From Kutzneria sp044547355 (GTDB taxonomy: Bacteria > Actinomycetota > Actinomycetes > Mycobacteriales > Pseudonocardiaceae), in assembly GCF_044547355.1 (NCBI RefSeq), contig NZ_JBIUAG010000013.1, positions 124,001 to 188,000 on the forward strand: DNA of 64,000 bases. Direction: 5' to 3'. The stretch's first letter is position 1; each line of letters opens with the position of its first letter. The notes below the pieces were generated by a model. That model was given only the letters and a program-made list of their open reading frames with translations, did not search any database and had not been told where the DNA came from. Shown here one piece after another: positions 50,797 through 58,332 of this stretch. Position numbers and translations under genes: made by a program.

Positions 50797-52623
50797 TCAC
50801 TTCACGTCGGCGTCGGCCACGACGAACAGCTCGGAGTGCGGCTTGGCGTTGCCGAAGTCCCCGTGCGGCCAGGACTTCCGGTTGAAGTTGATGCCGACCT
50901 GCCCCGTGTACTCGTCACGGAACGAGGTGTCGACGGTCAGCTTGCCGTCCGGCCCGATGTCCACCATGTTGACCTTGTGGTCGCCGTCGATGCCGGAACG
51001 CGCCACGAAGTAGTCCGACACCGCGACCCGGTCGGGGTTGTCGGTCTCGTGGTAGTAGCCGTCGGAGCCGAGCTGGAAGTTGTCGTACGTGCCCCAGTGC
51101 GGCCCCTGGCCCGGCGTGCCCGGGTTGATCGCCGCCGCGCCGACCAGCGTCGGGCAGTCCGCCCCGCCGCCGTTCTGCGCCTTGGCGATGGTGTCGATGT
51201 CGCAGGTGTAGTTGTCACCGTCGGACAGCAGCTTGCGGATGTCCAATGTGTACACACCGCCGATGGTGCCCGGGTCGTCGGCCGACAGCGTGCCCTTGGG
51301 CCGGCCGATCACCGCGTGGTACAGGTAGTGGTCGTCCGGGCTGACCTGCACCCAACCGCCGTTGGTCCCGCCCCCGTTGGCCTCGGTCGCGTTGGGGTTG
51401 AAGGCCTTGGTGGCCGTGCCGTCGTCGAACACCTCACGCCAGTGCGGCTCGGCGGCGGTGATGTCGGGCGTGTAGAAGATCGCGCCGCCCTGCATGGTCT
51501 GGGCGAACGCGCCCTTGTGCCCGGGCTGGTTGGTGACGGTGTTCTCCATCGCCGCCCGGCTCTCCGCGTGCAGCGGGTCGGCCGGGTTGGCCCGGGGACC
51601 GTCCGGCAGATAGCTGACCGCCCGCAGCTTGGGGTTGTTGCGGTCGGAGATGTCCCAGGTCCGGATGGTCGGCCGCCGCAGGTACGGCGATGGCTGCTTG
51701 ACCGGGTCCAGGATGATGTTGCGCGGCTCGGCGTAGTCGCTGGTGATCATCGTGTTCAGGTCCTCGCGGGCCTGGATGCCGTGCGGGTTGGCGCAGGTGG
51801 GGCTGCCCAGCTGCGGCAGGTTGTCGCACAGCTTGGGGTCGTCGCCCTGCGGGGTGTCGGCCGGCGACTGGGACAGCACCTTGCCGTTCTGGTCGAAGTG
51901 GATCACCTCGCCCGGGCTGCCGGCGAAGCCGTTGCCGATCACCGATGAGCCGTCGCCGTAGACATAGGGTCCGGGCACCACCGGTCCGCCCATGTAGGTG
52001 CCGTAGGCGGTGCCGTCCTTGAGCGTCCAGTACGCGTCCGGCACCGAGCCGCCCAGCGTCTGGCTCGGCAGGCTGATGCCCTTGAGCTTGAGCTGCGGCA
52101 ACGAGGTCACGTCGAAGGCGTAGGTGGCCGCGGCGAACAGCGCGCCGGCGTAGATGGTGTCGCCCTTGTGCCACACGTACTGCATGTGGTGCGGCTCGTT
52201 CTCCACCAGCGGCCCGACGGTGGCGGTGTTGACCACCTTGCCGTAGTCGGGGGAACCCTTGGTGGCGTCGATGACCGCCAGGAAGTCCGGCCCCGGCAGG
52301 GCGTTGCGCACCTTGGTCAGGCCGCCGCCGAGCGTGCCCGGCAGGTTCTTGATGTCCGGCACCAGGGTGTCGGCGATGTTCTCGTCGCCGGCCCAGACCA
52401 GCAGCCATTCCTTGCGGGTGTTGGCCTTGGCCGCGTACTGCGGCACCAGGTGGTTGGTGACGGAGTAGTCCTTGCCGTCCGAGCCGGTGACGTGCTCCGT
52501 GGTCACCTGCACATCGGCGTAGGCGGACGTGCCCGCGGCCGGGAAGACGACGGCGGCCGCGGCCAGCACCACTGCCGCGCCGGCCACCCTCGTCCGTCGC
52601 CGTCGAGGCGAATTCACTGACAT
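50797..52623 (-). CDS. Secreted SBP56 / methanethiol oxidase-like protein
   Basis: 608 residues with an exported N-terminus (RRRRTRVAGAAVVLAAAAVV, cleavage near AYADV; possibly Tat). The body fits the 56-kDa selenium-binding family, copper-dependent methanethiol oxidases that release H2S, formaldehyde and H2O2. NEPHHMQYVWHKGD, ANPHGIQAREDLNTMITSDY (the PHG-x-x-x-x-EDL-x-x-x-x-TSD signature), RTWDISDRNNPKL and a beta-propeller-like YLYHAVIG/GGVYTLDI series are visible. Cytosolic SBP56 proteins have about 470 residues, so this secreted one has insertions. Ribosome site GGGAG. First long gene after a sulfur-type leader peptide. Confidence 0.85.
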   Translation of the reverse strand: MSVNSPRRRRTRVAGAAVVLAAAAVVFPAAGTSAYADVQVTTEHVTGSDGKDYSVTNHLVPQYAAKANTRKEWLLVWAGDENIADTLVPDIKNLPGTLGGGLTKVRNALPGPDFLAVIDATKGSPDYGKVVNTATVGPLVENEPHHMQYVWHKGDTIYAGALFAAATYAFDVTSLPQLKLKGISLPSQTLGGSVPDAYWTLKDGTAYGTYMGGPVVPGPYVYGDGSSVIGNGFAGSPGEVIHFDQNGKVLSQSPADTPQGDDPKLCDNLPQLGSPTCANPHGIQAREDLNTMITSDYAEPRNIILDPVKQPSPYLRRPTIRTWDISDRNNPKLRAVSYLPDGPRANPADPLHAESRAAMENTVTNQPGHKGAFAQTMQGGAIFYTPDITAAEPHWREVFDDGTATKAFNPNATEANGGGTNGGWVQVSPDDHYLYHAVIGRPKGTLSADDPGTIGGVYTLDIRKLLSDGDNYTCDIDTIAKAQNGGGADCPTLVGAAAINPGTPGQGPHWGTYDNFQLGSDGYYHETDNPDRVAVSDYFVARSGIDGDHKVNMVDIGPDGKLTVDTSFRDEYTGQVGINFNRKSWPHGDFGNAKPHSELFVVADADVK

Positions 52624-52639
52624 GTGTGCTCCCTATTCG

Positions 52640-52749
52640 TCACAGGAGAAAATGCGCGTGGCTGATCGACCGGACACCGGAAGCGGTGTTCGGGCAGACG
52701 CCGTCAGCGGCTTCCGACTATGTCGGAGTCCGAGGAATGTGAGATGGCC
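52640..52749 (-). promoter_or_regulatory. Putative attenuator region between leader peptide and SBP56-like gene
   Basis: Minus-strand RNA contains TCCGAC-ATA-GTCGGA (complement of 52708-52722) and ACACCG-CTTC-CGGTGT (complement of 52674-52689), two small stem-loops that could alternate with other pairing when ribosomes stall at the leader's Cys codon. No T-tract, so control may act on translation start or Rho access. Folding not computed. Confidence 0.45.
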
Positions 52750-52830
52750 TCAGCGACCGAGACAGAGGTCGCTCGCCTGCCGTTGCAGGTCGACATGCCG
52801 GCGAATGGTCAGATAGACCCCGCGCATCAT
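52750..52830 (-). CDS. Leader peptide of the actinobacterial sulfur-gene type
   Basis: A 26-codon frame from ATG 52830 to TGA 52750 whose product contains RRHVDLQRQASDLC. Actinobacteria carry short leader peptides with RRHVDL-x-R-x-x-S-x-L-C upstream of cysteine, methionine and sulfate genes, where a C-terminal Cys codon senses cysteinyl-tRNA supply. The start codon sits in a palindrome (GCGCATGATGCGC), and a TTGACA/CATCAT promoter places transcription start at or beside the ATG, so it may be leaderless. The SBP56-like gene begins 126 bp beyond the stop, with two small hairpins between. Too short for automatic gene calling. Confidence 0.82.
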   Translation of the reverse strand: MMRGVYLTIRRHVDLQRQASDLCLGR

Positions 52831-52837
52831 GCGCAAG

Positions 52838-52866
52838 ATGATGCTGCGTTCGGAGTAACTTGTCAA
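52838..52866 (-). promoter_or_regulatory. Promoter of the leader peptide and sulfur operon
   Basis: On the minus strand TTGACA (52866-52861), 17-bp spacer, CATCAT (52843-52838), seven bases before the leader ATG. The perfect -35 and the spacing support a housekeeping sigma promoter giving a leaderless or near-leaderless leader mRNA. Confidence 0.65.
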
Positions 52867-52931
52867 TGAGTTCCCCAAGGGCGGGAAATGCCCCCGAATG
52901 GGTGAAGTCTATTGACGTGTCGGAGACAGAC

Positions 52932-52961
52932 AAAAGGCCGCCGGCGAGCCGGCGGCCTTTT
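52932..52961. terminator. Bidirectional intrinsic terminator (14-bp stem, A/T flanks)
   Basis: AAAAGGCCGCCGGC-GA-GCCGGCGGCCTTTT, with T-rich sequence leaving on both strands (TTTTGTT). It lies 14 bp after the DoxX gene stop on the minus strand and isolates that gene from the sulfur leader promoter 66 bp further on. Confidence 0.9.
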
Positions 52962-52975
52962 GTTAATGGATCGGG

Positions 52976-53344
52976 TCAGCCGAGGAAACGGCCGACCGCC
53001 ACGAAGGCGGCCAGCAGAAGGAGAATGACGTTGGCGGGCAACGGTTGCCGCTCGCCCCGGGTGAGGTGGACTCGGATCGCCCCGACCTGCACGACGACCA
53101 GCCCGACGGCGGCGATCGGGGTCAGGATCGGGGCGATTCCGGTGAGCTCGGGCAGGATCAGGCCGAGCGCGCCGAGCACCTCGACCGCCCCGACGGCCTT
53201 CACGCCGGCGTCCGAGGTGTCCTTCATCCAGTCGAACCGGCCCGTGGCCACCAGCTGCTCGCGCGGTCGCGCCACCTTCATGCCGCCGGCCCCGAGGTAG
53301 ACCAATGCCAGTAGAGCCTGCACGACCCACAGTGCGATGTTCAC
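52976..53344 (-). CDS. DoxX family membrane protein
   Basis: 122 residues with four hydrophobic helices (ALWVVQALLALVYLGAGGMKV; GAVEVLGALGLILPEL; ILTPIAAVGLVVVQVGAI; LPANVILLLLAAFVAVGRF), the DoxX layout. Some DoxX proteins belong to thiosulfate:quinone oxidoreductase, others to redox stress complexes with a SodA/SseA partner; here it is most simply the target of the divergent HxlR regulator. GTG 53344 has GGGGA at 5 nt; TTG 53356 would overlap the ribosome site. Confidence 0.85.
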   Translation of the reverse strand: MNIALWVVQALLALVYLGAGGMKVARPREQLVATGRFDWMKDTSDAGVKAVGAVEVLGALGLILPELTGIAPILTPIAAVGLVVVQVGAIRVHLTRGERQPLPANVILLLLAAFVAVGRFLG

Positions 53345-53450
53345 GGGATTCCCCAATCCTTACCCCTTGTGCGTAGCCTCATGGTCTGTCCGCATGGGCG
53401 ACGCTGCAAAAGGCACATCGGTGTATGTGTCCAGGAAAGGCGGCTTGACT

Positions 53451-53828
53451 ATGACGCAGGTCACACCCGAGGGCAACTGCCCGCGCACGATGGCGATCGA
53501 GGACGGCGGCGCGGTCCGCGAGGTGCTGGACCGGATCGGCGACAAGTGGAGCCTGCTGGTTGTGGCCACGCTGCGCGAGGGCCCGCTGCGCTTCGGCGAG
53601 CTGGAGAAGCGGATCGCCGGCATCTCGCAGCGCATGCTCACGCTGACGTTGAAGCACCTCGTCGAGGACGGCCTGCTGGCCCGCACCGCCTACGCCGAGG
53701 TGCCGCCGCGGGTCGAGTACGAGGTGACCGAGCTGGGAAAGACGTTGGCGCCGCTGGTGATCGCGCTCGCCGAGTGGGCGATGGCCAACCGTGAGCAGAT
53801 CAACGCCAACCGCAGCCGCTACAGGTGA
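53451..53828 (+). CDS. HxlR family transcriptional regulator
   Basis: 125 residues: winged helix with GDKWSLLVVATLREGPLRFGELEKRI, GISQRMLTLTLKHLVEDGLL and PPRVEYEVTELGKTL. The Cys in EGNCPRTM at the N-terminus matches the redox-sensing Cys of HxlR regulators such as QorR/YodB, which respond to quinones or disulfide stress. Divergent from DoxX with 106 bp between, so it probably controls DoxX. ATG 53451 follows an AGGAAAGGCGG stretch. Its end overlaps the convergent MarR gene by 10 bp. Confidence 0.9.
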   Translation: MTQVTPEGNCPRTMAIEDGGAVREVLDRIGDKWSLLVVATLREGPLRFGELEKRIAGISQRMLTLTLKHLVEDGLLARTAYAEVPPRVEYEVTELGKTLAPLVIALAEWAMANREQINANRSRYR

Positions 53829-54274
53829 TCGCGGATTCGGTCGCGATGTGGCTTTCGCCGCAACGCTTCCGTGGCCGCGACGACCACTTCGGACAGTGGG
53901 TGCGGCAGCTCCGCGTCCAGCTCCCGTCCGGCCGCCTCCGCGGCCTGCCAGGCCCGTTCCAGCGTGGGTAGCAGTTCCCGCGTTCGGGGCGTGAGGTCCA
54001 CGATCCGTTGCCGCGCATCGGTTCCCGGCGACAGTGACACCAGTCCCTGACGATCCATCTGCGCGACGGTCTGGCTCGCGGCCGAGTGGGTGACCTCGAC
54101 CGCCGCCGCCAGATCGCGGATCGAGCTCGGGCCGAGCGTGGCCAGCGTGCGCACGAACGGCGCGAAGCGCGGCCGGAACCCGGCCAGTCCCAACTCCTCC
54201 TCGACGGTCGCCACGCCGTCGTCCAGCAGCTCGATCAGGTGGCGCAGTCGTGTGCCCATTCCCGGTCCCGTCAC
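53819..54274 (-). CDS. MarR family transcriptional regulator
   Basis: 151 residues: dimerisation helix at the start (LRHLIELLDDGVATVEEELG), winged helix (SSIRDLAAAVEVTHSAASQTVAQMDRQGLV, SPGTDARQRIVDLT) and C-terminal helices. GTG 54274 or ATG 54259 can start it. The short gap to the divergent prolyl aminopeptidase contains a tandem TAACAGTGCT motif, so autoregulation and control of the peptidase are likely. Confidence 0.9.
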   Translation of the reverse strand: MTGPGMGTRLRHLIELLDDGVATVEEELGLAGFRPRFAPFVRTLATLGPSSIRDLAAAVEVTHSAASQTVAQMDRQGLVSLSPGTDARQRIVDLTPRTRELLPTLERAWQAAEAAGRELDAELPHPLSEVVVAATEALRRKPHRDRIRDHL

Positions 54275-54284
54275 ACCGTCAATA

Positions 54285-54308
54285 TAACAGTGCTAATGTA
54301 ACAGTGCT
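54285..54308. promoter_or_regulatory. Tandem TAACAGTGCT sites, probable MarR operator
   Basis: Two identical 10-mers (54285-54294 and 54299-54308) spaced 14 bp start to start, the second continuing into the inverted repeat ACAG-TG-CTGT. They lie between the marR start (54274) and the peptidase ATG (54333), 11 and 25 bp away. Confidence 0.65.
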
Positions 54309-54332
54309 GTCATATCAGACGGAGGGGAACCC

Positions 54333-55343
54333 ATGCGCGACCGCTACCCGGAGCTCGAGCCCTACGACCACGGTCTACTCGACGTCGGCGACGGCAACCT
54401 CGTCTACTGGGAGACCTGCGGCAACCCCGACGGCAAGCCGGTGCTGTCCGTGCACGGCGGCCCCGGCAGCGGCAGCAACCCCAACTCCCGCCGCTACTTC
54501 GACCCCGAGCGCTACCGGATCGTGCTGTTCGACCAGCGCAACTGCGGCCGCAGCCGGCCCAACGCGGCCGACCCGGCCGTCGACCTGTCGGCCAACACCA
54601 CCGATCACCTGATCGCCGACATGGAACTGCTGCGCGAGCACCTCGGCATCGACCGGTGGATGCTGTTCGGCGGCTCCTGGGGCTGCGTGCTCAGCCTCGT
54701 CTACGCCGAGCGCCACCCGGACCGGGTCACCGAGCTGGTGCAGATGGGCCTGGCCACCGGCCGCCGTGAGGACGTCGAGCTGTTGACCCGAGGGCTCGGC
54801 GGGATCTTCCCGCAGGCCTACGAGAAGTTCCTCGCGCCGCTGCCGGAATCCGACCGCGACAACACTCCTGCCGGCTACTACAAGCTGCTCAACGATCCCG
54901 ACCCGGCAGTGCGGGACCGGGCCATGCGCGCCTGGTGCGACTGGGAGGACGCCATGCTCCCGTACGCGCCGGCCCGCGCCATGTACGAGGAGGACGAGCA
55001 GTTCGCCTACGCCTTCACCCGGCTGGTCACCCACTACTGGAGCCAGGACCACTTCATCGGCCCGGACGAGGTGCTGGCCAACGCCGGCCGGCTCAAGGAC
55101 ATCCCGACCGTGTTCGTGCAGGGCGTCCTCGACCTGGGCAACCTCGTCGGCGCGCCGTGGCTGCTGGCCCAGGCCGTGCCGCACGCCGAGCTGGTGATGG
55201 TCCCCGACGAGGGTCACAGCGTGCGGTCGCCGGGCATGCGACACGCCCTGGTCACGGCCACCGACAAGTTCGCGGAAAAAACTTCTGGCAGGGTGTCGAG
55301 CGAGCCGACCGCCGATCGACGCGTAGGTGAGAAGGCACCCTGA
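54333..55343 (+). CDS. pip: Prolyl aminopeptidase (alpha/beta hydrolase, S33)
   Basis: 336 residues, cytoplasmic. LSVHGGPGSGSNP (oxyanion), RIVLFDQRNCGRSRP and nucleophile GGSWGCVLSLVYAE are Pip hallmarks; the Asp is expected near GVLDLGN and the His in DEGHSV. It removes N-terminal proline from peptides. The last ~20 residues (SGRVSSEPTADRRVGEKAP) extend past the family's usual end, so the stop region has drifted. GGAGGGG is 7 nt upstream of the ATG. Possibly regulated by the divergent MarR. Confidence 0.92.
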   Translation: MRDRYPELEPYDHGLLDVGDGNLVYWETCGNPDGKPVLSVHGGPGSGSNPNSRRYFDPERYRIVLFDQRNCGRSRPNAADPAVDLSANTTDHLIADMELLREHLGIDRWMLFGGSWGCVLSLVYAERHPDRVTELVQMGLATGRREDVELLTRGLGGIFPQAYEKFLAPLPESDRDNTPAGYYKLLNDPDPAVRDRAMRAWCDWEDAMLPYAPARAMYEEDEQFAYAFTRLVTHYWSQDHFIGPDEVLANAGRLKDIPTVFVQGVLDLGNLVGAPWLLAQAVPHAELVMVPDEGHSVRSPGMRHALVTATDKFAEKTSGRVSSEPTADRRVGEKAP

Positions 55344-55358
55344 CATGAGGAGACAGCG

Positions 55359-55793
55359 ATGCGGTTCATGGTGATCGTCAAGGCCAGCGAGGCGAGCGAG
55401 GCCGGCGTGCTGCCCACGCCGGAGGAGTTCGAGGCCATGGGCAAGTTCAACGAGGAACTGGTCGACGCGGGCGTGCTGCTGGCGGCCGACGGCCTGCAGT
55501 CCAGCGCCAAGGGCGCCCGCATCTACTTCGACGGCGACAAGAAGACCGTGGTCGACGGGCCGTTCACCGAGAGCAAGGAGCTGATCGCCGGCTACTGGCT
55601 GGTCGAGGCCAAGTCGCTGGAGGAGTGCGTCGAGCGGTTCAAGCGCTGCCCCAACCCGGCGCCCGGCGTCCAGACCAACATCGAGATCCGGCGGGTGTTC
55701 GAGGCCGAGGACTTCGGCGAGAACTTCACGCCCGAGCGGCAGGCCGCCGTGGAGGAGCTGCGGGCCCGGGCCGCCGCCCAGCACAACAGCTGA
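55359..55793 (+). CDS. YCII/DGPF domain protein paired with ECF42
   Basis: 144 residues: MRFMVIVKASEASEAG at the start, DGPF signature in KKTVVDGPFTESKELIAGYW, and EECVERFKRCPNP. DGPF proteins are the usual neighbours and regulon members of ECF42 sigma factors. ATG 55359 follows GAGGAG at 8 nt and the gene starts 15 bp after pip. The sigma gene begins 152 bp downstream, beyond a stem-loop. Biochemical role unknown; YCII fold suggests a small dehydratase or ligand-binding protein. Confidence 0.92.
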   Translation: MRFMVIVKASEASEAGVLPTPEEFEAMGKFNEELVDAGVLLAADGLQSSAKGARIYFDGDKKTVVDGPFTESKELIAGYWLVEAKSLEECVERFKRCPNPAPGVQTNIEIRRVFEAEDFGENFTPERQAAVEELRARAAAQHNS

Positions 55794-55817
55794 TATCCGG
55801 GCTGAACCCGGCTGGAC

Positions 55818-55917
55818 GCGGGTTCGCGCCGGTCTCTGGAGCCACGGGCCGGAAAAATCGCATCTGTTCAGCGATTTTTCCGGCCAAGGCGAACAGACCG
55901 GTCACGAGCGAACCCGC
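55818..55917. repeat. Nested stem-loop between DGPF gene and ECF42 gene
   Basis: Inner stem GGCCGGAAAAATCGC (55847-55861) pairs exactly with 55871-55885. Outer stem GCGGGTTCGC (55818-55827) pairs exactly with 55908-55917. It lies in the only sizeable gap of the pair, so it may be an attenuator/terminator after the DGPF gene or an RNA structure controlling the sigma gene. Confidence 0.65.
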
Positions 55918-55945
55918 CCCGCGCGGAACGCGCGGCGAGGATACT

Positions 55946-57205
55946 GTGGCGGTGGCCACCGACACCCACCGTGCGATCGAGGCTGTCTGGAGGATCGAGG
56001 CGCCCCGGCTCATCGCCGGGCTGACGCGCCTGGTCCGCGATGTCGGCACGGCCGAGGAGCTGGCCCAGGACGCCCTGGTCGCGGCCCTGGAGCAGTGGCC
56101 GGACGCGGGCGTGCCGAACAATCCCGGCGCCTGGCTGATGACCACGGCCAAGCGCCGCGCCATCGACCAGATCCGCCGCAACGAGACCTTCAAGCGCAAG
56201 GTCGAGGAGGTCGGCCGGGACCTGGAGGAGTCCACCCCGGACATCGGCGCGATGGTCGCCGAGGACGACGGCATCGGCGACGACCTGCTGCGGCTGGTTT
56301 TTGTGGCCTGTCACCCGGTTCTGTCCACCGAGGCCCGCGCGGCGCTGACGCTGCGGCTGCTCGGCGGCCTGGCCACCGACGAGATCGCCCGGGCCTTCCT
56401 GGTGCCGGAAACCACGATGGCGCAACGGATCGTGCGCGCGAAGAAAACCTTGGCCAAGGCCAAGGTGCCGTTCGAGGTGCCGCAGGGGGAGGAGCTGGCG
56501 GCCCGGCTGTCCTCGGTGCTGGAGGTCGTCTACCTGATCTTCAACGAGGGCTACTCGGCCACCGCCGGCGACGACTGGATGCGGCCGGCCCTGTGCGAGG
56601 ACGCCTTGCGGCTGGGCCGGGTCCTGGCCCGGCTGGCCCCGCGCGAGCCCGAGGTGCACGGGCTGGTGGCGCTGATGGAGATCCAGGCGTCCCGGGCCGC
56701 GGCGCGCACCGGCCCCAACGGCGAGCCGATCCTGCTGGCCGACCAGAACCGGGCCCGCTGGGACCAGTTGCTGATCCGCCGCGGCCTGGCCGCGCTGGAG
56801 CGGGCCGACGCCCTGATCGACGACAAGCCCGGCTCGTACGTGCTGCAAGCGGCCATCGCCGCCTGCCATGCCCGGGCTCGGCGGTTCGAGGACACCGACT
56901 GGGAGCGCATTGCCTGGCTGTACGAGCGGTTGGCCGAGGCGACGCCGTCCCCCGTGGTCGAGCTCAACCGCGCGGTGGCGCTGTCCATGGCCTTCGGGCC
57001 GGCGACCGGCCTGGCCCTGCTCGACCAGCTGATGGCCATCCCCGCGATGCAGAACTACCACCTGCTGCCCAGCGTGCGCGGCGACTTCCTGGTGAAACTC
57101 GGCCGGCACGCCGAGGCCCGCGCCGAGTTCGAGCGGGCCGCCGCGCTGACCCGCAACGAACGGGAGCGAACCCTCCTCCTGGACCGCGCCGCCGCCTGCC
57201 CCTGA
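55946..57205 (+). CDS. ECF42-type RNA polymerase sigma factor with C-terminal TPR extension
   Basis: 419 residues: sigma region 2 (~10-85; AEELAQDALVAALEQWP, TTAKRRAIDQIRRNE), region 4 (~130-185; LLGGLATDEIARAFLVPETTMAQRIVRAKKTL), then about 220 residues of helical repeats (VLEVVYLIFNEGYSAT, PSPVVELNRAVALSM, ADALIDDKPGSYVLQAA) that replace an anti-sigma factor in this class. GTG 55946 has GAGG five bases upstream. With the DGPF gene just before it, this is a textbook ECF42 locus. Confidence 0.94.
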   Translation: MAVATDTHRAIEAVWRIEAPRLIAGLTRLVRDVGTAEELAQDALVAALEQWPDAGVPNNPGAWLMTTAKRRAIDQIRRNETFKRKVEEVGRDLEESTPDIGAMVAEDDGIGDDLLRLVFVACHPVLSTEARAALTLRLLGGLATDEIARAFLVPETTMAQRIVRAKKTLAKAKVPFEVPQGEELAARLSSVLEVVYLIFNEGYSATAGDDWMRPALCEDALRLGRVLARLAPREPEVHGLVALMEIQASRAAARTGPNGEPILLADQNRARWDQLLIRRGLAALERADALIDDKPGSYVLQAAIAACHARARRFEDTDWERIAWLYERLAEATPSPVVELNRAVALSMAFGPATGLALLDQLMAIPAMQNYHLLPSVRGDFLVKLGRHAEARAEFERAAALTRNERERTLLLDRAAACP

Positions 57206-57217
57206 CCCCGTTTTGAC

Positions 57218-57270
57218 GCTTGGAAGGGGGCTTTCCTCCACTCGGAGTGGAGGAAAGCCCCCTTCCAAGC
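57218..57270. terminator. Perfect 26-bp-arm hairpin after ECF42 gene
   Basis: Arms 57218-57243 and 57245-57270 around one G. The inner 22 bp of each arm are the same as in the 15376-15434 hairpin. It separates the sigma gene from the convergent XRE-like regulator. Confidence 0.77.
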
Positions 57271-57298
57271 GGTGGCCGTGCGGCGGTGGCCGTGCGGG

Positions 57299-58189
57299 TC
57301 AGCGGTCCCACTCCCATTCGATGCGGTAGGCGCCGGCCGGCTGGTCGAGCCAGACCGCGCGGACGGTGTGCCGGCCGTCGGCGGTGAGTTCTTGTGACGT
57401 CGAAGGGCCGCCCTGATTCGGTTCAGAGGTGGCCCGAAAGTAGTGCGGAACCGCTTCCGGACGAAAGGAGACCTCCAGCACGTACTGCCGGATCGGAGCC
57501 GCGAATCGGCGTTCGCACATCATCGCCCTGTTGCCGCCGGGAACAAAGTCGAGGCCGTATTCGACAACGGTTCGCTCACCCTTGCGCAGGTTCTGGTCGA
57601 ACCACAGTTCGGCGGCCAGCAGGTGCTGCCGCTCGTCGACGCCGACCCGCCCCAGCCGCACCCCGGCCATCGGCACCACGGTCGGCAGCCGTCCGCCCCG
57701 GGTGTCGTCGCGGTAGACGGTGATCATGTGCTTGGCCCGCTCGGTGACCGCCTCAAGCACCGCGATCACCCGGCAGTAGGTCTCGGCGCCGGTCGCGTCC
57801 ATGTCGTAGCGCTCGTGGTAACTGAGCACCCTACGGTGCTCGGCCGGCAGCTGGACCTGCGACATCAGCTCCTCGACGGCCTCGCCGAAGTGCCCCCAGA
57901 GCTCGCCAGACGGCACCGGCCGGGCCGTGCCGCGGCCCCGGCGCACCCGGTCCCCGAGCAGTTCGCGCAGCGATCCGGCGGGCACCCGCAGGATCTCCTC
58001 CAACGCGGACAGCGCGGCCAGAGACTCCGGGCGCTCGGGTCTGCTCCGGCCTCGGGACCAGTAGCTGAGCGTGGCTGTGCTCAGCGCGAATCCCCGCTCG
58101 GCGAGCCGATGGACGATGCGGTCCAGGGTCAGTCCGCTGGCGGTGATCGCGCCGTGCAGGGCGGGCGCGAAGTCGCGACGGTGCGTCAT
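57299..58189 (-). CDS. XRE-like regulator with actinobacterial C-terminal domain
   Basis: 296 residues: N-terminal helix-turn-helix (FAPALHGAITASGLTLDRIVHRL, STATLSYWSRGRSRPER, SLAALSALEEILRVP) and a ~200-residue C-terminal domain (VLSYHERYDMDATGAETYCRVI, GVRLGRVGVDERQHLLAAEL, RTVRAVWLDQPAGAY). This type is common and poorly characterised in Pseudonocardiaceae and Streptomyces. Role unknown; divergent from the S53 protease gene with 143 bp between, so it might regulate it. Confidence 0.78.
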   Translation of the reverse strand: MTHRRDFAPALHGAITASGLTLDRIVHRLAERGFALSTATLSYWSRGRSRPERPESLAALSALEEILRVPAGSLRELLGDRVRRGRGTARPVPSGELWGHFGEAVEELMSQVQLPAEHRRVLSYHERYDMDATGAETYCRVIAVLEAVTERAKHMITVYRDDTRGGRLPTVVPMAGVRLGRVGVDERQHLLAAELWFDQNLRKGERTVVEYGLDFVPGGNRAMMCERRFAAPIRQYVLEVSFRPEAVPHYFRATSEPNQGGPSTSQELTADGRHTVRAVWLDQPAGAYRIEWEWDR

Positions 58190-58332
58190 CGCGCCCGATT
58201 ATCGCCGACCAAAAGCGCGATTACCACCCGTCAATGGGCCCTTGACATCGCGCCGTGACCGGTCGTGTACTGCGTCGGCAACAATTCCACGCCTCTCGTT
58301 AACACTTAATTTCCCTGCCTAGTGGAGAAGAC

